Assembly: GCF_032118995.1 (NCBI RefSeq)
Contig: NC_092657.1
Span: 8,433,391 to 8,497,390 of the forward strand
Length of the DNA: 64,000 nt
From: Asterias amurensis
Taxonomy: Eukaryota; Echinodermata; Asteroidea; Forcipulatida; Asteriidae
Direction: 5' to 3'
In this document: piece by piece, positions 22,451-36,500 of the stretch
Layout of the letters: every line of letters starts with the position of its first letter
Position numbering within the stretch: the stretch's first letter is position 1
The notes under the pieces: generated by a model
Databases searched by the model: none
What the model was told of the DNA's origin: nothing
What the model saw: only the letters and a program-made list of their open reading frames with translations
Program-made: the position numbers and the translations under genes

Positions 22451-24421
22451 TTCACCTAATAATTCATACATAATTGAACACACTTTACTATTTTTGTAAT
22501 TTCAGCAACAAGTTATTTTATTTTCAACTCCGAAAAAACCTGTAATAACCAAACCATAACTTCAGTTTCCATAACTTCAAGTAAACTTCTTAAAAACATT
22601 TTCTTAAAAACATTTCACTTAAGTTACATGTCTTCCCTGACCTCATTCCCTCCAACTCAACTCAACCCACACCAAGTTCCCCTCCCTTTGGCATCCCCTG
22701 ATCCCACCCCTCTGCATTTATCCCTTTACCTCCCCTGGTCCCACCCCTCTTTATGTGCATCATTTTATAAAAGTGGTATAAAACATACTATTTGATAACT
22801 TCTATTTTTTGTATTATTTTGTTCAGGAAATTGTTTTTTATCCATGAAGCTCCATAATATAATATTCAATCAAATCTGAATTAAAATGGACTTTTTGACA
22901 AGCGAAAAATTCCTACAGATACTTATTTATCATACAAAAAATCCAGCCAGTGACACCAATGTTTCACATCACTCTGAAAAGGTATCAAATTAAATAATAT
23001 TTTAAACACCTTGGACATGAAGATACTTGAATTCCTTTTAGCACACTTCAACATGGACTTAATCAACTGTAAAATGAGTGTTTTTTCTTAATCTATGTTG
23101 GACTTGTCGGACTGGGACAAATTTTTATAGAGCTGCATATGCAGACAGTTATTCTTTACAAATTTCTGCACAGCAAATATGAGCAGGAAACCAGTCCCAG
23201 ATGGTACATGTATGGTATTTTAGTCCCATATGGTATTTTAGCTGGTAACATTATTTTTGTAAGCGTATTTTCGTTGCGCTGTCTACTTTTTGTACGTAAG
23301 CAGCTCTAGATGAAATTACCCCCTGTCAGCAGTCAATAATTATATAATACCTGTTGAAGTCAATAAGGGGACCCAAACTTGACCCACGTGTCCAAAAGAG
23401 AACATTGTGTGTATCTGAAAAAAATTAATACATTAATTAATATTACAATAAAAATTCACTAGCAACAGTCTTTAAAAATGTATTTTAAATTTCATTAGAC
23501 TCAATGGATGTATTTTCACTATCAGCACTAGTACACCTTGTTTATTAGGATTGGAGTTTTAGCAGTACAGTTATCGTGCCTTACAATAGAATTATAGTGC
23601 CTTTAACTATTGGCATAACAGTTAAATAATGGCTTCATTTCAGTTCCTTTTCAGCCATTCTATTGAATGTACCTACATGACTGTATGTAAGATAAACCCA
23701 AGGTGATGATTACATGGCTAATAGTTGTTTCTGAGGCCACATTTCAATTAACACAATTAAATGAGGCCATAAAATAGTCAAACGTCTTATGTTTTGGATC
23801 ATATAAGGACTATTAATGTCTCAAAACACAAAAACGAACATTTAATAAACCTTGCATGTAAGCAACCCAGGCCCACAACACAGAGTCGGTAGGCCATAAT
23901 CTTGGCCAACTTAAACCAAGTTTGTATAAGGGAATAAATAAGTAGCTCTGCAGAATGATGAAATTACATACTCATTTTCCCATTATGATGTGCACAAAAT
24001 GTACTTTTTTGGTAATCTTAGCACCGGGGGTGGAAGGAGATTCTTCAACTTCTCCATCATAATGTGATCTCCAACATCTGTTGTTCAGTTACATGAGATC
24101 ACGATAACTTTATCAACTGGCCTGGAAACAACCATAGAGGGCATGGTACTCATGCATATTTTAAGAACATTTAAATGTGGAACTTTTTTGGAAATTGTAA
24201 TGGAAAACATTTAGGGCCACAACATAAAAATACAAAATTCTTTGTAAATGCTGAAAACTACTCGGTTCAAATCGAATCGATGTAGCAGTTGTTTCTTTCC
24301 CAGTAATCTCTCTTGGGGCAACTCGTAAATATCTTCCCAAAACTGCCAAACAGCAAAGGACAGAGGCTGATAACCCAGATCGAAAACATACGTTACTTAA
24401 ACGCATAATCCACTGCTTTCG
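22451..24421. other. AT-rich 3' flank of the SAM gene
   Basis: No gene seen. It includes a degenerate MITE at about 23,111-23,317. Confidence 0.5.
23111..23317. mobile_element. Degenerate MITE of the GGGCCCAATTTCATAGAGC family
   Basis: It starts with ACTGGGACAAATTTTTATAG and GAGCTGC, and ends with GTAAGCAGCTCTAGATGAAA. The interior words GAGCAGGAAACCAGTC and TGGTAACATTATTTTTGTAA match the better copies at 38.5-38.9 kb. Confidence 0.7.
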
Positions 24422-24547
24422 TCAATGTCTGAAGACATTGAAGACTTGACCAGGTCTCAGTCTGCTCCCACAAATTACAAGAATAAATGGTTGAGGTCTT
24501 GAAGTCTTGTCAATGGTGTTGAGAAACACATTGAGGTTGGTCCCTTC
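24422..24547 (-). CDS. SAM gene terminal exon
   Basis: The acceptor AACATGCAG| follows a pyrimidine-rich tract. The exon encodes EGTNLNVFLNTIDKTSRPQP, continues FILVICGSRLRPGQVFNVF, and ends at TGA. It is shorter than the corresponding exon at 55,241-55,600. Confidence 0.5.
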   Translation of the reverse strand, partial: EGTNLNVFLNTIDKTSRPQPFILVICGSRLRPGQVFNVFRH

Positions 24548-27500
24548 CTGCATGTTGGAACAACACATAAACAAGCATTTTGATGAAATGTACCCAGCCA
24601 AGACAAATGTTTCAGACTTTAAACCTGACCAACTTTACTGCAATGTTTCAATCAGCTCCACAGTACCGTTCTTATGAGGCAGATGAGCGTATCCTATTGT
24701 TGGCCTTGAGAACCAAATCGTGTGCCCATTATCCTGTACATCATTAAAACTGCTCAGCAATGTTAAAAACAATGACTTGCCACACTTAGTAACGAAACTG
24801 ATCAGGGTGCAGATGATTTTCCAAATTGTGTTGCAACTGTAGTGATTTATTTAGTACTAGAATGGAATCCCACTTTGTCAGGTTTTTATTTATTTTGTTC
24901 TCAAACTGTTCAGCACTCAAAAAAAAGAAAACGCAAATTAAATAACAAAACTTGAAATCTGAAATATACGTCAAAACACACTAACCGGCTGGAAATCAAT
25001 AAATGCTGGCAAGCTGTCTTTTAAGTTGCACTTCCCTCTCATCCCTTTGGCTCTCCCTCGAAAAATGAGAGGGAGGACACTGAAAGCCAGGTTCCTCTCT
25101 TCCTCTGTAAATTTCAAAGAACATGTACCTCATAAGAATAGAGCGATTGCACAACCAATGTCATTTTAGCTGATGCAGAGGTATGCGCAACTGAAACTCC
25201 GGACTATTCTTCAGAGATTTTGAGATAGAAAAGCCTCAACTGAACAATGCAACAATCATTATGTACTTTACAACGGCGGCACTATGGAGGGCGCAGTGTT
25301 TGTTGATGTTTGACACCCACTATAGGTCACATGACTTTGGCCGGACAATCAATCTATTACTTTAAATTTGGTGCAAATTATTTGAGGAAAATTTCTTAGT
25401 CCTGAAAAGCAGACACACGATATTGCCCTTAAATCTCCACATGAAGATTGTCAATATTTTATTAGCCCCCTCAACAACACGCATTCAAAACAGTTACTGA
25501 CCTTCTGATAGTGATGAAATGTCAACAGATGAATTATTCATCAACTGTTCTTTCCACGAAGGATCTACCTGATGTGCATAGTGAAGCACAGAACTTGACA
25601 GTGCTGGCCACTTCGCAAAGAGTAGATCAGAGTTAGAGGATACAGTGTGTGTAAAATCCTGTTCAATCTGCAATCATAACACATGAAATTTACCTAAATA
25701 GGTGCTTTGTATCAGGGCCTATAATTTTGCAAACCATGTGTGCTTATCAGTTCTTCTGTAAACCAACCAGTCTCAGTTTTGCTTGTAGTAAATTGCTATT
25801 ATCTGTTGAGTTTCTGGGACATTTGGAGCAGTATTTGGAAAAAAAATGATGTTCTCAAGGATCCTTACATAAGGAATTGTTCAAAACATCAAACATGCTT
25901 TGTTTGTTGTTCTTTTGATGTTTTCATTGTTTTTGTTTTTCTTTTTTAGGAGAGGGTGGGGGCGTAAAAGTATTAAAACACACATTACTTTTCATGTTAC
26001 TCTTTACAAAGCAAAGGACACTTATTATCTCCCAAACACTCAGCTACTAGGTTGCCAGGCTAGCTACTCGAAGGCTTAAGTTTGAACTTTGCTGTCTTGT
26101 ATGATCATGAAGTCTGAAAAGAGGAAGCATGTTCTTTTTGATAGTAATATAAAAGGTATAGAAAAGCATTAACTCACATTTCCATTGTCAATGAGACGTG
26201 GATACCTCTCGAGAATGCTTGCAACTGATTTACGGGATCCATCAACTTCCTTCTGTCTTATCCACGCGTGACGAGACCAAGCTGTGTCCATCATGTATTG
26301 GGAACATTTTTTGCTGGCACCTTGTTATGTTTCATCCATTCCACCCTTTCATTATCCTCTTCCTCAGTTAGCAACACTAAAAGCCAAAATGTATTCATGA
26401 GGATAATAATGATAACAATAAAAACAACAATATCATAATTGATATTGTTTTTGATCAATGGCTGCTCTTCCGCTACACTGGACGTTACTATCCAACTTAA
26501 TGATATAAAGTCATCCTAAGCCAGGCCTGGCAGGCAACATGAAGATATGTTTATGTTTTGTCTAGTTCTAACGAGTTAAAATGTTTAATGCATCCTTACA
26601 GACACTATTTTATCAATTATGGTCGAAATATTCAGTGTCTATTGACTAATTGTAATACCAGTCGGGGGGAGAATCCATGATTTTTTTTAGGGGGTGTCAA
26701 GCCCTGCAGACTTTAAATGTCCGAAAACAATCATCGCAGTTTCTTTTTTAATGTTTTGGTGTCAGAGGGCAAGTGGGAGGGGTTTCAAAGCCCCATCCCA
26801 GCCCCCCCCCCCCCCCAAATTGGAAAAAAAAAAAGGAATAAAAAAATATATAAAATATGTAATAAACAGATCTATCCGGAACTAGGCAAAATACAGTTCT
26901 GTATAATTATTTCATGATCAGTTTGTTTTTCGCTGCACTGTGCCTTAATTTTCTACTCATTCAATTTAACTTGTCCAACCTTTCTTTTCGAGGAAAAACA
27001 TAATTTCTTGCCTTCGGAAATCAAAAAAAAAAAACTGTCCCCTACCCCCCAAAAAGCAAACAAACAAACAAACACCTCAACAACCCGAAAAACAAACTAT
27101 GTTTTTGCCTCTCACATGTCCCCCTCCCACTAAATTTGAGAGTCTAGCGCTGCAATGCTTGAACAACACATTGACAATGGGTACCTTGGTTTTCCTGTAT
27201 AGGTTTAGGCCGTTTATCTTTTGGGGGAGCTTCCTTGATTTCTGTGTTGTCATGAATCAAAGTTTTCCTGATATACCACAGGCGATCCTCGAGGTAACCA
27301 ATTGCAGGTCTCCCTTTCTTCCCTTTAATAAACCACAGTTCCTGTCACAAAAAAAATCCAAGAGATAGTTTTCCCCTTATGAAAGTGAAATGGAACATTT
27401 AAACTTAAGAAAAATGGTAATGAGAGATTAAAGACCTTGGGCAATAAAGGACAATGGGAGACTCCAAACGAGCAAATTTACAGTGGGGGGCATTTTCCTT

Positions 27501-30500
27501 TTTGTCTTTACGACTAAATACTATTTAGACATCTCAAGAGTAAGCAGTGGGCTGAGTCAACTGATTGTACAATACTTGATGACAGGGGAAGTCCTAGTCT
27601 TGACACAATCTTATCAAACAAACATGACCATGATGCATTCTCCATTTCAGGAACTTTATACACACTGTAACACAAATTACTTGTGAACAAATGTAACCGG
27701 AAATAGTTACAAATCTAGGCTAGCTATCACGTACGATCTCGCGTGCGGGGTTGTGCGGTCACTTAGTTTTCCGCTAACGCGCATGCGCGAATAATTGATG
27801 CAAACTCGCGACCTTGCCAACGATAGCCACGCCTATGTATGGTGGCCCTGAAGGGACACAGCCAGTCGTGAATATTTTCGCGACGTCGTATACTTATTCA
27901 CGACAAGTCGCGAATATTTTCGCGACGTCGCGAAAATTTTCACGACTAGTCGCGAATATTTTCACGACTAGTTGCGAATATTTTTTACGACGTCGTGAAT
28001 AATTCTGCGACTAGTCGTGAATAAATTCGCGACTAGTCGTAAATATTTTTTCCAGTAGCTTGAGTGTGTAATTCTTACACGGCACGCGTAGAGAGCCAAT
28101 CTATGACGATTGTAGCCACTCGGTTATGTGTAATGGGCCCATGTTTTATCCAGTAGAATTGTTATCATAGTTCGAAAAAACAGTGTCTGATTTTCATCAA
28201 TATTTTGGGGGTTTTCAAGGTTGAATTGCTCCAAACCCAAATAATTCTGAATGCTAAAGGGATTAATCTTTCAGTTAAACTTGGTGGGGGATTACGTGAT
28301 GCGTTGCACCCTGCCGTGACGGAATGAACTCGCGTTTCAAGTTGGAAATAACAACGCAAATTGCTCTAACATTTCAGGTAAAGATTTTCAAATTTATTTG
28401 CTGAAATTGTCAACACATTATAACTAAACTTATCATTGGGTTGTTTGTAAAATTTACCTATTGTTGATCTGACTACGCCGGGGTTTTCATTTCGTAAAAA
28501 AATAGTTGTTTTCATGAGTGGGTGAGACGTCGCACTTTTAAAAGTAAGTTTTTCTAGCGTTTGTGTTTTTCAAAACGGGTCGTAAAATTTATGGTGTCAA
28601 GGTCATCGAAAACTACATATTATTTTGGACAGGAAGGTCGTATGATCATGATTTTTATTTTATTTAAAATGTTGAGATTTGCTTGTTGGGATTATTATGA
28701 TATAAACTCAAAAATGAAATGTACTCGATATTCATCATTAAGAAGGAGCGGGTGACATATAACGTTATGTTTTATCTGAAGAGTGAAAGTGCCAACGTTT
28801 ATTGCCTAGCATAGGATAGCCTACTCCTACAAAAGTACTAGTAAAACTATAACGTTAGGCCTAGGCCTACCGTAAGGGCCATACGTCAACGTTAGTTTTG
28901 TTTAAATAACCCACCATCGATTTGCAAGAGTCGGACTTCTCCTCCGGATCCATCATCATCGTACAGGACAGCTTTTACTTAGTCTTACTAAGCCGTCAAC
29001 GCGAATACAGTAACTACACACTCAAGCTACTGAAAAAATATTCGCGACTAGTTGCAGAAATATTCACGACGTCATGAAAATGTTAGCGACTAGTCGTGAA
29101 AAAATTCGCGACTAGTCGTGAAAAAATTCGCGACTAGTCGTGAAAAAATTCGCGACTAGTCGTGACAAAATTCGCGACTAGTCGTGAAAAAATTCGCGAC
29201 TTGTCGTGAATAAATTCACGCCGTCGCAAAAATATTCACGACGTTGCAAAAATATTCGCGACTTGTCGTGAATAAATTCACGACGTCGCAAAAATATTCA
29301 CGACTTGCTGTGTCCCGTCAGAGCTACCATACCTATGTAAACAATGACTTTTTATAACTTTTTGAGGAGACTTTCGCGGGGATTTCAAAGGGGACTCTGA
29401 TGAAAAACTACGAAAATGTAGACTATCTTATCTCAATGAAATCAGGAAGTTTTTATTCACGCCAAAGAATATAAATATCGGACGAAAATAACAGATTTAC
29501 CGGTTGCTAAAGGTAGGATATAACATATTATTTAACGGAAAAACGTCCACAATTAAGCAAAATTATCTCACGATTTGGAGTTTTGGGGGACTAATTTTAA
29601 TTAAACGTACACAGAGAATATTATCATTAACCTCAATGTACAGTGTTTGGTTTACTCGAAATTAAATATGTTTCTTTAAATAATTTTCAGAACAACAAAA
29701 ATGGACGAACATATGGCAGTTTTAAGCGCCCTCTGCCGTGTTTGTGGCAAGAGGAACATTAGCTTAGCTCAAAAACAGAAAGGGAAAAGTGTAATAAAGA
29801 TAACGGCAAGCCTGCAGACAAGAATAATGAATACCTTCTCAATTAATATGGCCGGGGATGACCCAAATGTGCATCCAAAGTGCATGTGCCAGGCATGTCT
29901 TTCAAAGACAGGGTACAGCACTCAACACCCAGAAATTGCAGTCTCTTGGCAACAACATTGTATCGATTGCCAGGTATGCGCAAGATACCTCCACCAATGT
30001 AAAGGGGAAAGACCAACTAAAAAGAAAAGGGCCTGGCAGACGTCCCAACATAACTCCAACAGAGGATGCCCCTAAACCCCAGCCCACAAGTATTGACAAA
30101 ATACTTCAGAGGCCACTTACATCACCTGTCACTAAAGAAATGGAAAAGGTGGCAACTCACATCCTGAAAACAAAACTTCACCAATCCAAAGGACTGACAG
30201 CAACATTTTCAACTGGGGGACAGGTGAATAAAAATACTTAACATGAATTTTTGGGGATTATAACTTTCAACAAAGTATTTAAATATTTATGCTTAATATA
30301 ATTATTATATATATACAAATAATTTCAATAATTACACACAAGACAAATATGAGATAGATTTTCTCTCAGTGAATCTGGCCTTGTGAAATAAATTCTGGTC
30401 CAGTTAAAATATTGAGCTACAAGCCCTGAGATCTTGTGGATAATCCCCCAAATTCGAGCCCTGAAATATCTAAAACTTCATCCTATGTACAACATATGTA

Positions 30501-33500
30501 TTCAAATAATTTATCAAAATCATTTAAGTTTATCATTACAACTGTCAATAACTCTTGATGTTTGATGGTAGTTAGGAGTAACAAAATATACAGCACAGTT
30601 TGCAATAAAAATAAATTAATTCTTTTCAGCCAATCACAGCGGTATGTGTTCCTCGAGCTTGTGTGGAAACAGTTGGTGCTTCGTCTTCCACCACAAAGCG
30701 ACGAAAACTTGTACTGCAAACAGCAGAAGGTATCATCGGTGGGGCCTGCAGTAAGAGCACAGAGAAGGTGTCATCAACACAAGAGAATAGTGCACTAGCC
30801 ATGAAAAACCATCTTGGATTTTCATGGACCAAAAACAGAAAACTTAAACGGTGGCTCACTCAGTATGGAATTAAAACGGACAGCGAGCGTAAAATGAGAT
30901 CACAACAGAAAGCCATCATTGGTGACAATGTCCTTGCCCAATATCTACCCATGCAACACCCAGATGACGTCAATGGGGGAGTGATTATAAGGGACACACC
31001 CTGTGTACAAGTGAAATCCCTGATGAATAAAGTCTAACAACAACTGGAGGCCTATGACAAGTAAGTTTATTTCAATGCCTTTCACTTGTGTTAAGCATGT
31101 TTATTAAAAATGCGGGAGTGGGGATAAATTCACACCTATCTTTTTATCCAAGTTGAAATAATTTGGTAAGCTATCTGTGATGTTTGATATACTAGATGTA
31201 TGTTACATTATTACAAAATAAAAATGTGTAACAGTGCAGCTTTATTTTCTTCCCCTTTAGAAATGGACAGCTAACGTGGCACAATGGCCTCATACCTGAA
31301 GACGAAATTTGGTTAAAGGTAGGAGGCGATAAAGGCGAAAAACCTTTAAACAAATGGTACAGGTAGCAAACCTTGACCACCCAAACTCACCTCGACACAC
31401 AGTAGTAGTATGCGCATTTGAAGCTTCGGATAATCAGCACAACGTTGATGTGGGTCTAGCTCATTTCCGCGATCAGGTGGACCAGCTAATGACATCTCAA
31501 TGGAGGTAAACATTGTCCCTTATTTTTTCCAGAATTTGAAAAAGACATGTATTAAATGTATATCATCAAAATTAAACATAATTTTGTTTTTGCCCTCTGT
31601 ACAGGGGTTACAAGTTTCGACTGTTCGTGTTTGGTGATTACGAGTACTTGTGTAAAATATACGGCCTCACTGGACCTTCAGGTAGGTTTGCCACACTGTC
31701 ATAACACTCATTGTAGTCTTATCTTAGTAACAGCATCTTTTCATACCTTGAAACTTTTTATTTTATTTTCACAGGTAGACATAGCTGTTTGTGGTGTACA
31801 GTATCACACTCCGACATGCTCCTTCCTTCAAACCAGCGCACTAAATTGTGTGACAAGAGAAGTTTGGAAACAATGAAAAGCTGTCTCGAAAAATTCAAAT
31901 CTCATGGCAGCAAACCATCCAGGGCCAAGGAGTTTCACAATGTTGTCCGTGAGCCACTTATGGGTGTGCCACTTTTGCAGGTGTGTGTTCCGGGTCTACA
32001 CATCAGCCTTGGTTTGTTTTTAAAACATTTCAATAGTTTTGAAAGATCGTGCCATGTGCTGGACAGAGAAATGAGCACCAGACTCTCCGAAGCAGACACC
32101 AAACTCCATGATTCTTCCATCTCCTCAAGCTACAAGCACTATCTTCATATTACTCACTGTGCGCAAAAAGAAGAAGTCCAGGCGCAGGCTTACGATGAAA
32201 GTAGCAAGGCCCTGATGAACCAAATAACATCATTAGCAGTTGAGACCGAGCCGGCAAACCCTGTAGTCCAGATGTTGCTGGAGGCTCATGGTGACAGCCT
32301 ACAAGAAAGAGACAACCATGTAAGATTAATTAAAAGTAAAATACAATATTGTCCCAAACACAATCTACCAAAATACAAAAACAGACAAAAACATTAAAAA
32401 AATCGTTTATGACACAACAATTACTTCTTTTTTGTGTTATTATGTTTGCGGTTTTTTTTTTCATTCATTGTTTTATTACTTACCTTCAGCTCGCCAAAGC
32501 AAAAGCCTTTTGGACATCCAGAAATTCTGCATTGAAACCTGGACAGGGTCCTCTTTCTGGTGTACTAGACACAACGCTGAAAAGCATCAGAGTTTGTCGA
32601 CAGGCCTATCATGGCAAGAGCTTTATCGGCAACCATGTACACAAGTGCTGCAAGGTAACATATATTTTTTTCAAATTCTTTAATGTTTCGACAATCTACT
32701 TGAAAGTTTAACAAATATAAAGTAACCTGACTGCTGTTAATAATATCGCATTTATTGCACTCTTTCTTTTTCAGCCTGAAAATATTGAGCTTTTGACATC
32801 CTCAATTACAAGAACTGCTGAACTCCTCTGCCCTTCAATAGTCCCTGAAGTTAAGAAAGTGGCGGCTAAATACCACCTCCTGTTTAGCAAGTTTGCAGAG
32901 TGCCATAACGTGTACAATACAAACATTATGACAGATGCTACAATAGATAAGCTCGGTAAGATTGTACTTGAAAAAACAAATTAGCAGTAAATATTTTATC
33001 ACATGTGAGTCGTGATATAATATAATATACATGTATTCACTTTGCTCACCACATCCTGAATTCTAAATTACTAACACACTTTACTCATAATTTTTGTTGC
33101 AGAACAAGATATTACATCTTATTGCGAGTACTTTAGAAGTGAGTTTCAATCGGAAACAATACCTCCAAAATTCCATATGCTTGATGAGCATACCGTTCCC
33201 TTCATCAGGAAGTGGCACTTCGGTCTTGGTTTCTTGGGAGAGCAAGGTGGGAGGGAGTCCATGCTCGTTTGAACAGCATTCGTCAAGACATCAGAGGCTT
33301 CAGTGTTGATTTAGCTATACTGAAGGCTGTTCTCACATCCCATTGGATCCAGACGAGTCCCTTGTGCGCACCTCATGGGGAAGAATAACACATGGAAATA
33401 ACGCCGTAATCTAGTTTTTAAGCTTTTTCTGAGTTTATTTTCAGTGAGAAATCTTGTCCATGTCATCATTATGAACATCTGTGGGGTTTTTTGCTCAGTC

Positions 33501-36500
33501 AAAATTACAAAGAAGTTGACGAAACATGGATTTCCAGTTTACTTTTTACATGTTTACAATTTTATTATTATTATTATTAATGGTTTATTTTAATCTGAAT
33601 AAAAAACAACCAAAAGGTTGACAACATTCAAATTTATAAAGTTTTTACAGGATTAAGAAAAATGGAATTAACAATAAACAGGCAAAATCAATACATAAAT
33701 ACACAAAAATTTAAAGAAAAAAAAACATTATCTGGCAGAAAACACGGCATAAAAATGGCAAAAACATACATTAAAAAAACAGACAAAAAGTTTAAAATTT
33801 GCCAAGCAGCCCCAAAATCTATTTCAATATTCTAGCTAATGAGGGTAGCGTGGATTTACTATAGCGCTCAGTTTTGCATTTAGGTATTTGAAAGCTAGTA
33901 ATTGAGGCTGCTCTGAGATGCATGTTAGTGGTGTTAGATCTGGCAAGAGGTAGTAAGTGACAAAATTTTTGAGAACAACGAAGACTATTACCAAACTTAA
34001 GCAACAGATTATGGCGTCTAGATTCTAAAGTGGGAATATTAAGACTAGTCAGAGCATGTGAGTAGGAAATATATCCATAGCCTAAAATAATACGACTGGC
34101 TCGTTTCTGCACACGCTCTAAAGATATATTTTGCTCCTTGCTTATTGAAGTGTGCCATACTTGGCAGGCATACTCAAGAACTGGTCTTATGTAACAAATG
34201 TAAACAGCAAGTATGTCAAAAACAGGAACCTTAGCTTTCTAAAGAATACAAAGAGTGTAAAGTCTGCGAGAAGCTTTAGAAATAATGTCAGTGATATGCA
34301 AATTCCATTTAAGGTCACTCTGAATGGTTACTCCCAGTAATTTCAAATGAGACACCTGACTTAAGTTACTCGAGTTAATGATAAGTTGTGAAGCAGGTAC
34401 TTGGCGCTTTAAGAAACTAATTACCATACTCTTACACTTGGAAGGCTTAGGTAACACATCATTATCCTTACACCAAATAGTTAAGTTGTTAAGGTGACTT
34501 TGCAATTTTTCCTGTTGCCCATGTTGGACAATTTCCCCCAGAGTCAGATCATCCACATATTTCCATCGTCTACAGCAATCTATTGAAGCATCGTTGACAA
34601 GAACAAGGAAAAGTATTGGCCCCAATTTTGTTCCTTGAGGAACACCACAAGAGATTGACTTAGTGGATGAAAAATGACCCATGAGTTTAGTATTGTGTGT
34701 GCGACCATTGAGAAAGCTGCAGACGATGGGAACTATGGACGGTCTGACTCCGAGATTCAAAAGTTTCTGAATAACAATAGTGTGGTTAACACGGTCGAAG
34801 GCCTTAGTAAAATCAATTGTGCAAAGTTGGGCATAATGGCCGGGTTTATCCAGTCCTTCAACAATAAAATTTAACATTTCAACAAGATAGTGTGTAGTGG
34901 AACTGCCCTTAATGTTACCATATTGTTTAGCATCCAATTTAGTAGAAATGTCTTGCAAAATCCATTTAGCTATGAATGTTTCAAAAACACGGGCAAATAT
35001 TGGCGTAAGCGAGATGGGGCGGAGCTGGTCAAGAGACGAAATGTTCTTCTCTTTAGGAACTGGAACAATTGTAGCAGTTTTCCAGACATCAGGGAAGATT
35101 CCATCGGTAATGCAGGCATTGTATACATTTGTCAAAGGATATGATAGTTCAATGCCAAACTCCTTGATTAATCGAAGTGGAAGATCTGATGGATGTCCAG
35201 CTTTGTTAACTTTTATTCTTTCAAGTGCTTTCAGAACTTGATGGCGATGTATTACCGGCGGTGGTGAATCAGCTGGTAAATACGATGGTAAAAGTTCCAG
35301 GTTCAAACTTGGCAGCTGATTACAGATGTTGGTGAAATTATTATTGATGGCTTCAGCTGTCGCAGTAGGATCAAAATTAGCACCAGGAATAGTGGAGTGT
35401 TTAGTTTTTAGCTGACACAGTCTTTGTATTTGGCGGTGCCATTGTGCAGGTTGGCAATTCTTTAGATCTTTCACCGAGTTGTTGTAGAACAATCCCTTTG
35501 CCTCACGAATGGCGTACTTAACTTGGTTACGTAATGAACGCCACCATTATATATCTCTTTGCTTATTTGCAAAAGCTAGTTGCCTTTGATCTATGAGACG
35601 CTTGATTTTCCTCGTTATCCATGGTTTATCATTGTTAGTCTTTTTGCGGTTGACTTGGGGGAAGTGGCAATAATAGGCAGTTTCAGTATGAGACAGAAAA
35701 TTAGCAACCTTATCAGTGGATGACAATTCATTGATAACATTTTCCCAGTTGAAATCAACTATCCATCTACCAAAAGACCTAATAGATGAATCTCTGTATG
35801 GTCGGCAGTGGGATGTGTTTATCTGTGGCCGGGGGAGCGCAGTAACAGGCTTGACGAGTATGCAACAATGGTCACTGTTTCCGAGTGGTGCTAACCGTTC
35901 CACCTCGTTGAACAACACCGGGTAATTGGTGAAGATTTTATCAAGTGTAGCATTTTGACAGGTGGGGAATGATACAAGTTGGGTCATACCCAAATTAAGT
36001 TCAATGTTAACACATCTTAATTCATTGAAGTCACCCATAACAGTTATGATTGCAGACATATCATTAGTACGGATACTGTCCACTGTGTGGTAGATGTGCT
36101 CTAAAAGTTCATGTTGATATGTCGATCCTGGTGGAAAGTAGATGACTCCAAGGTACAAATTCGCTGATGGATGGTTAGCACGCTTAGAATCTTTTAGATC
36201 AAGTTTTATCCATATGCATTCGAAGTTACAGATGTGGTGCGATAAGGGTTTAACTTTGAGGTTACTTCTGGCATAGATTGCTACCCCACCACCCCTTTTA
36301 TTGGTGCGAGACTTGTCAAATAAAGCATACTTAGATATGTTGGCTCTTTCAATAGTTGTTTCGTTAAACCATGTTTCCGTGATGACTGCAATATCTGCTT
36401 TTGTTGAGCCGAGCAGAAGTTCAAACTCGTCCATTTTATTGTTCAAGGATCTGGCGTTAGTTAGAAACATCGAGGGTAGTAATGGAGATTTAATACTTTG

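Noticed and set aside
24640-24790. Minus-strand frame with CGKSLFLTLL, resembling a P-loop, as a further SAM-gene exon
   Set aside because: No G-x4-GKS/T pattern upstream, phases do not fit the flanking exons, and the plus strand is open too.
27860-28050. CRISPR-like regularly repeated palindromes
   Set aside because: Units are contiguous without unique spacers, the context is an animal genome, and the arms are inverted copies forming transposon TIRs.
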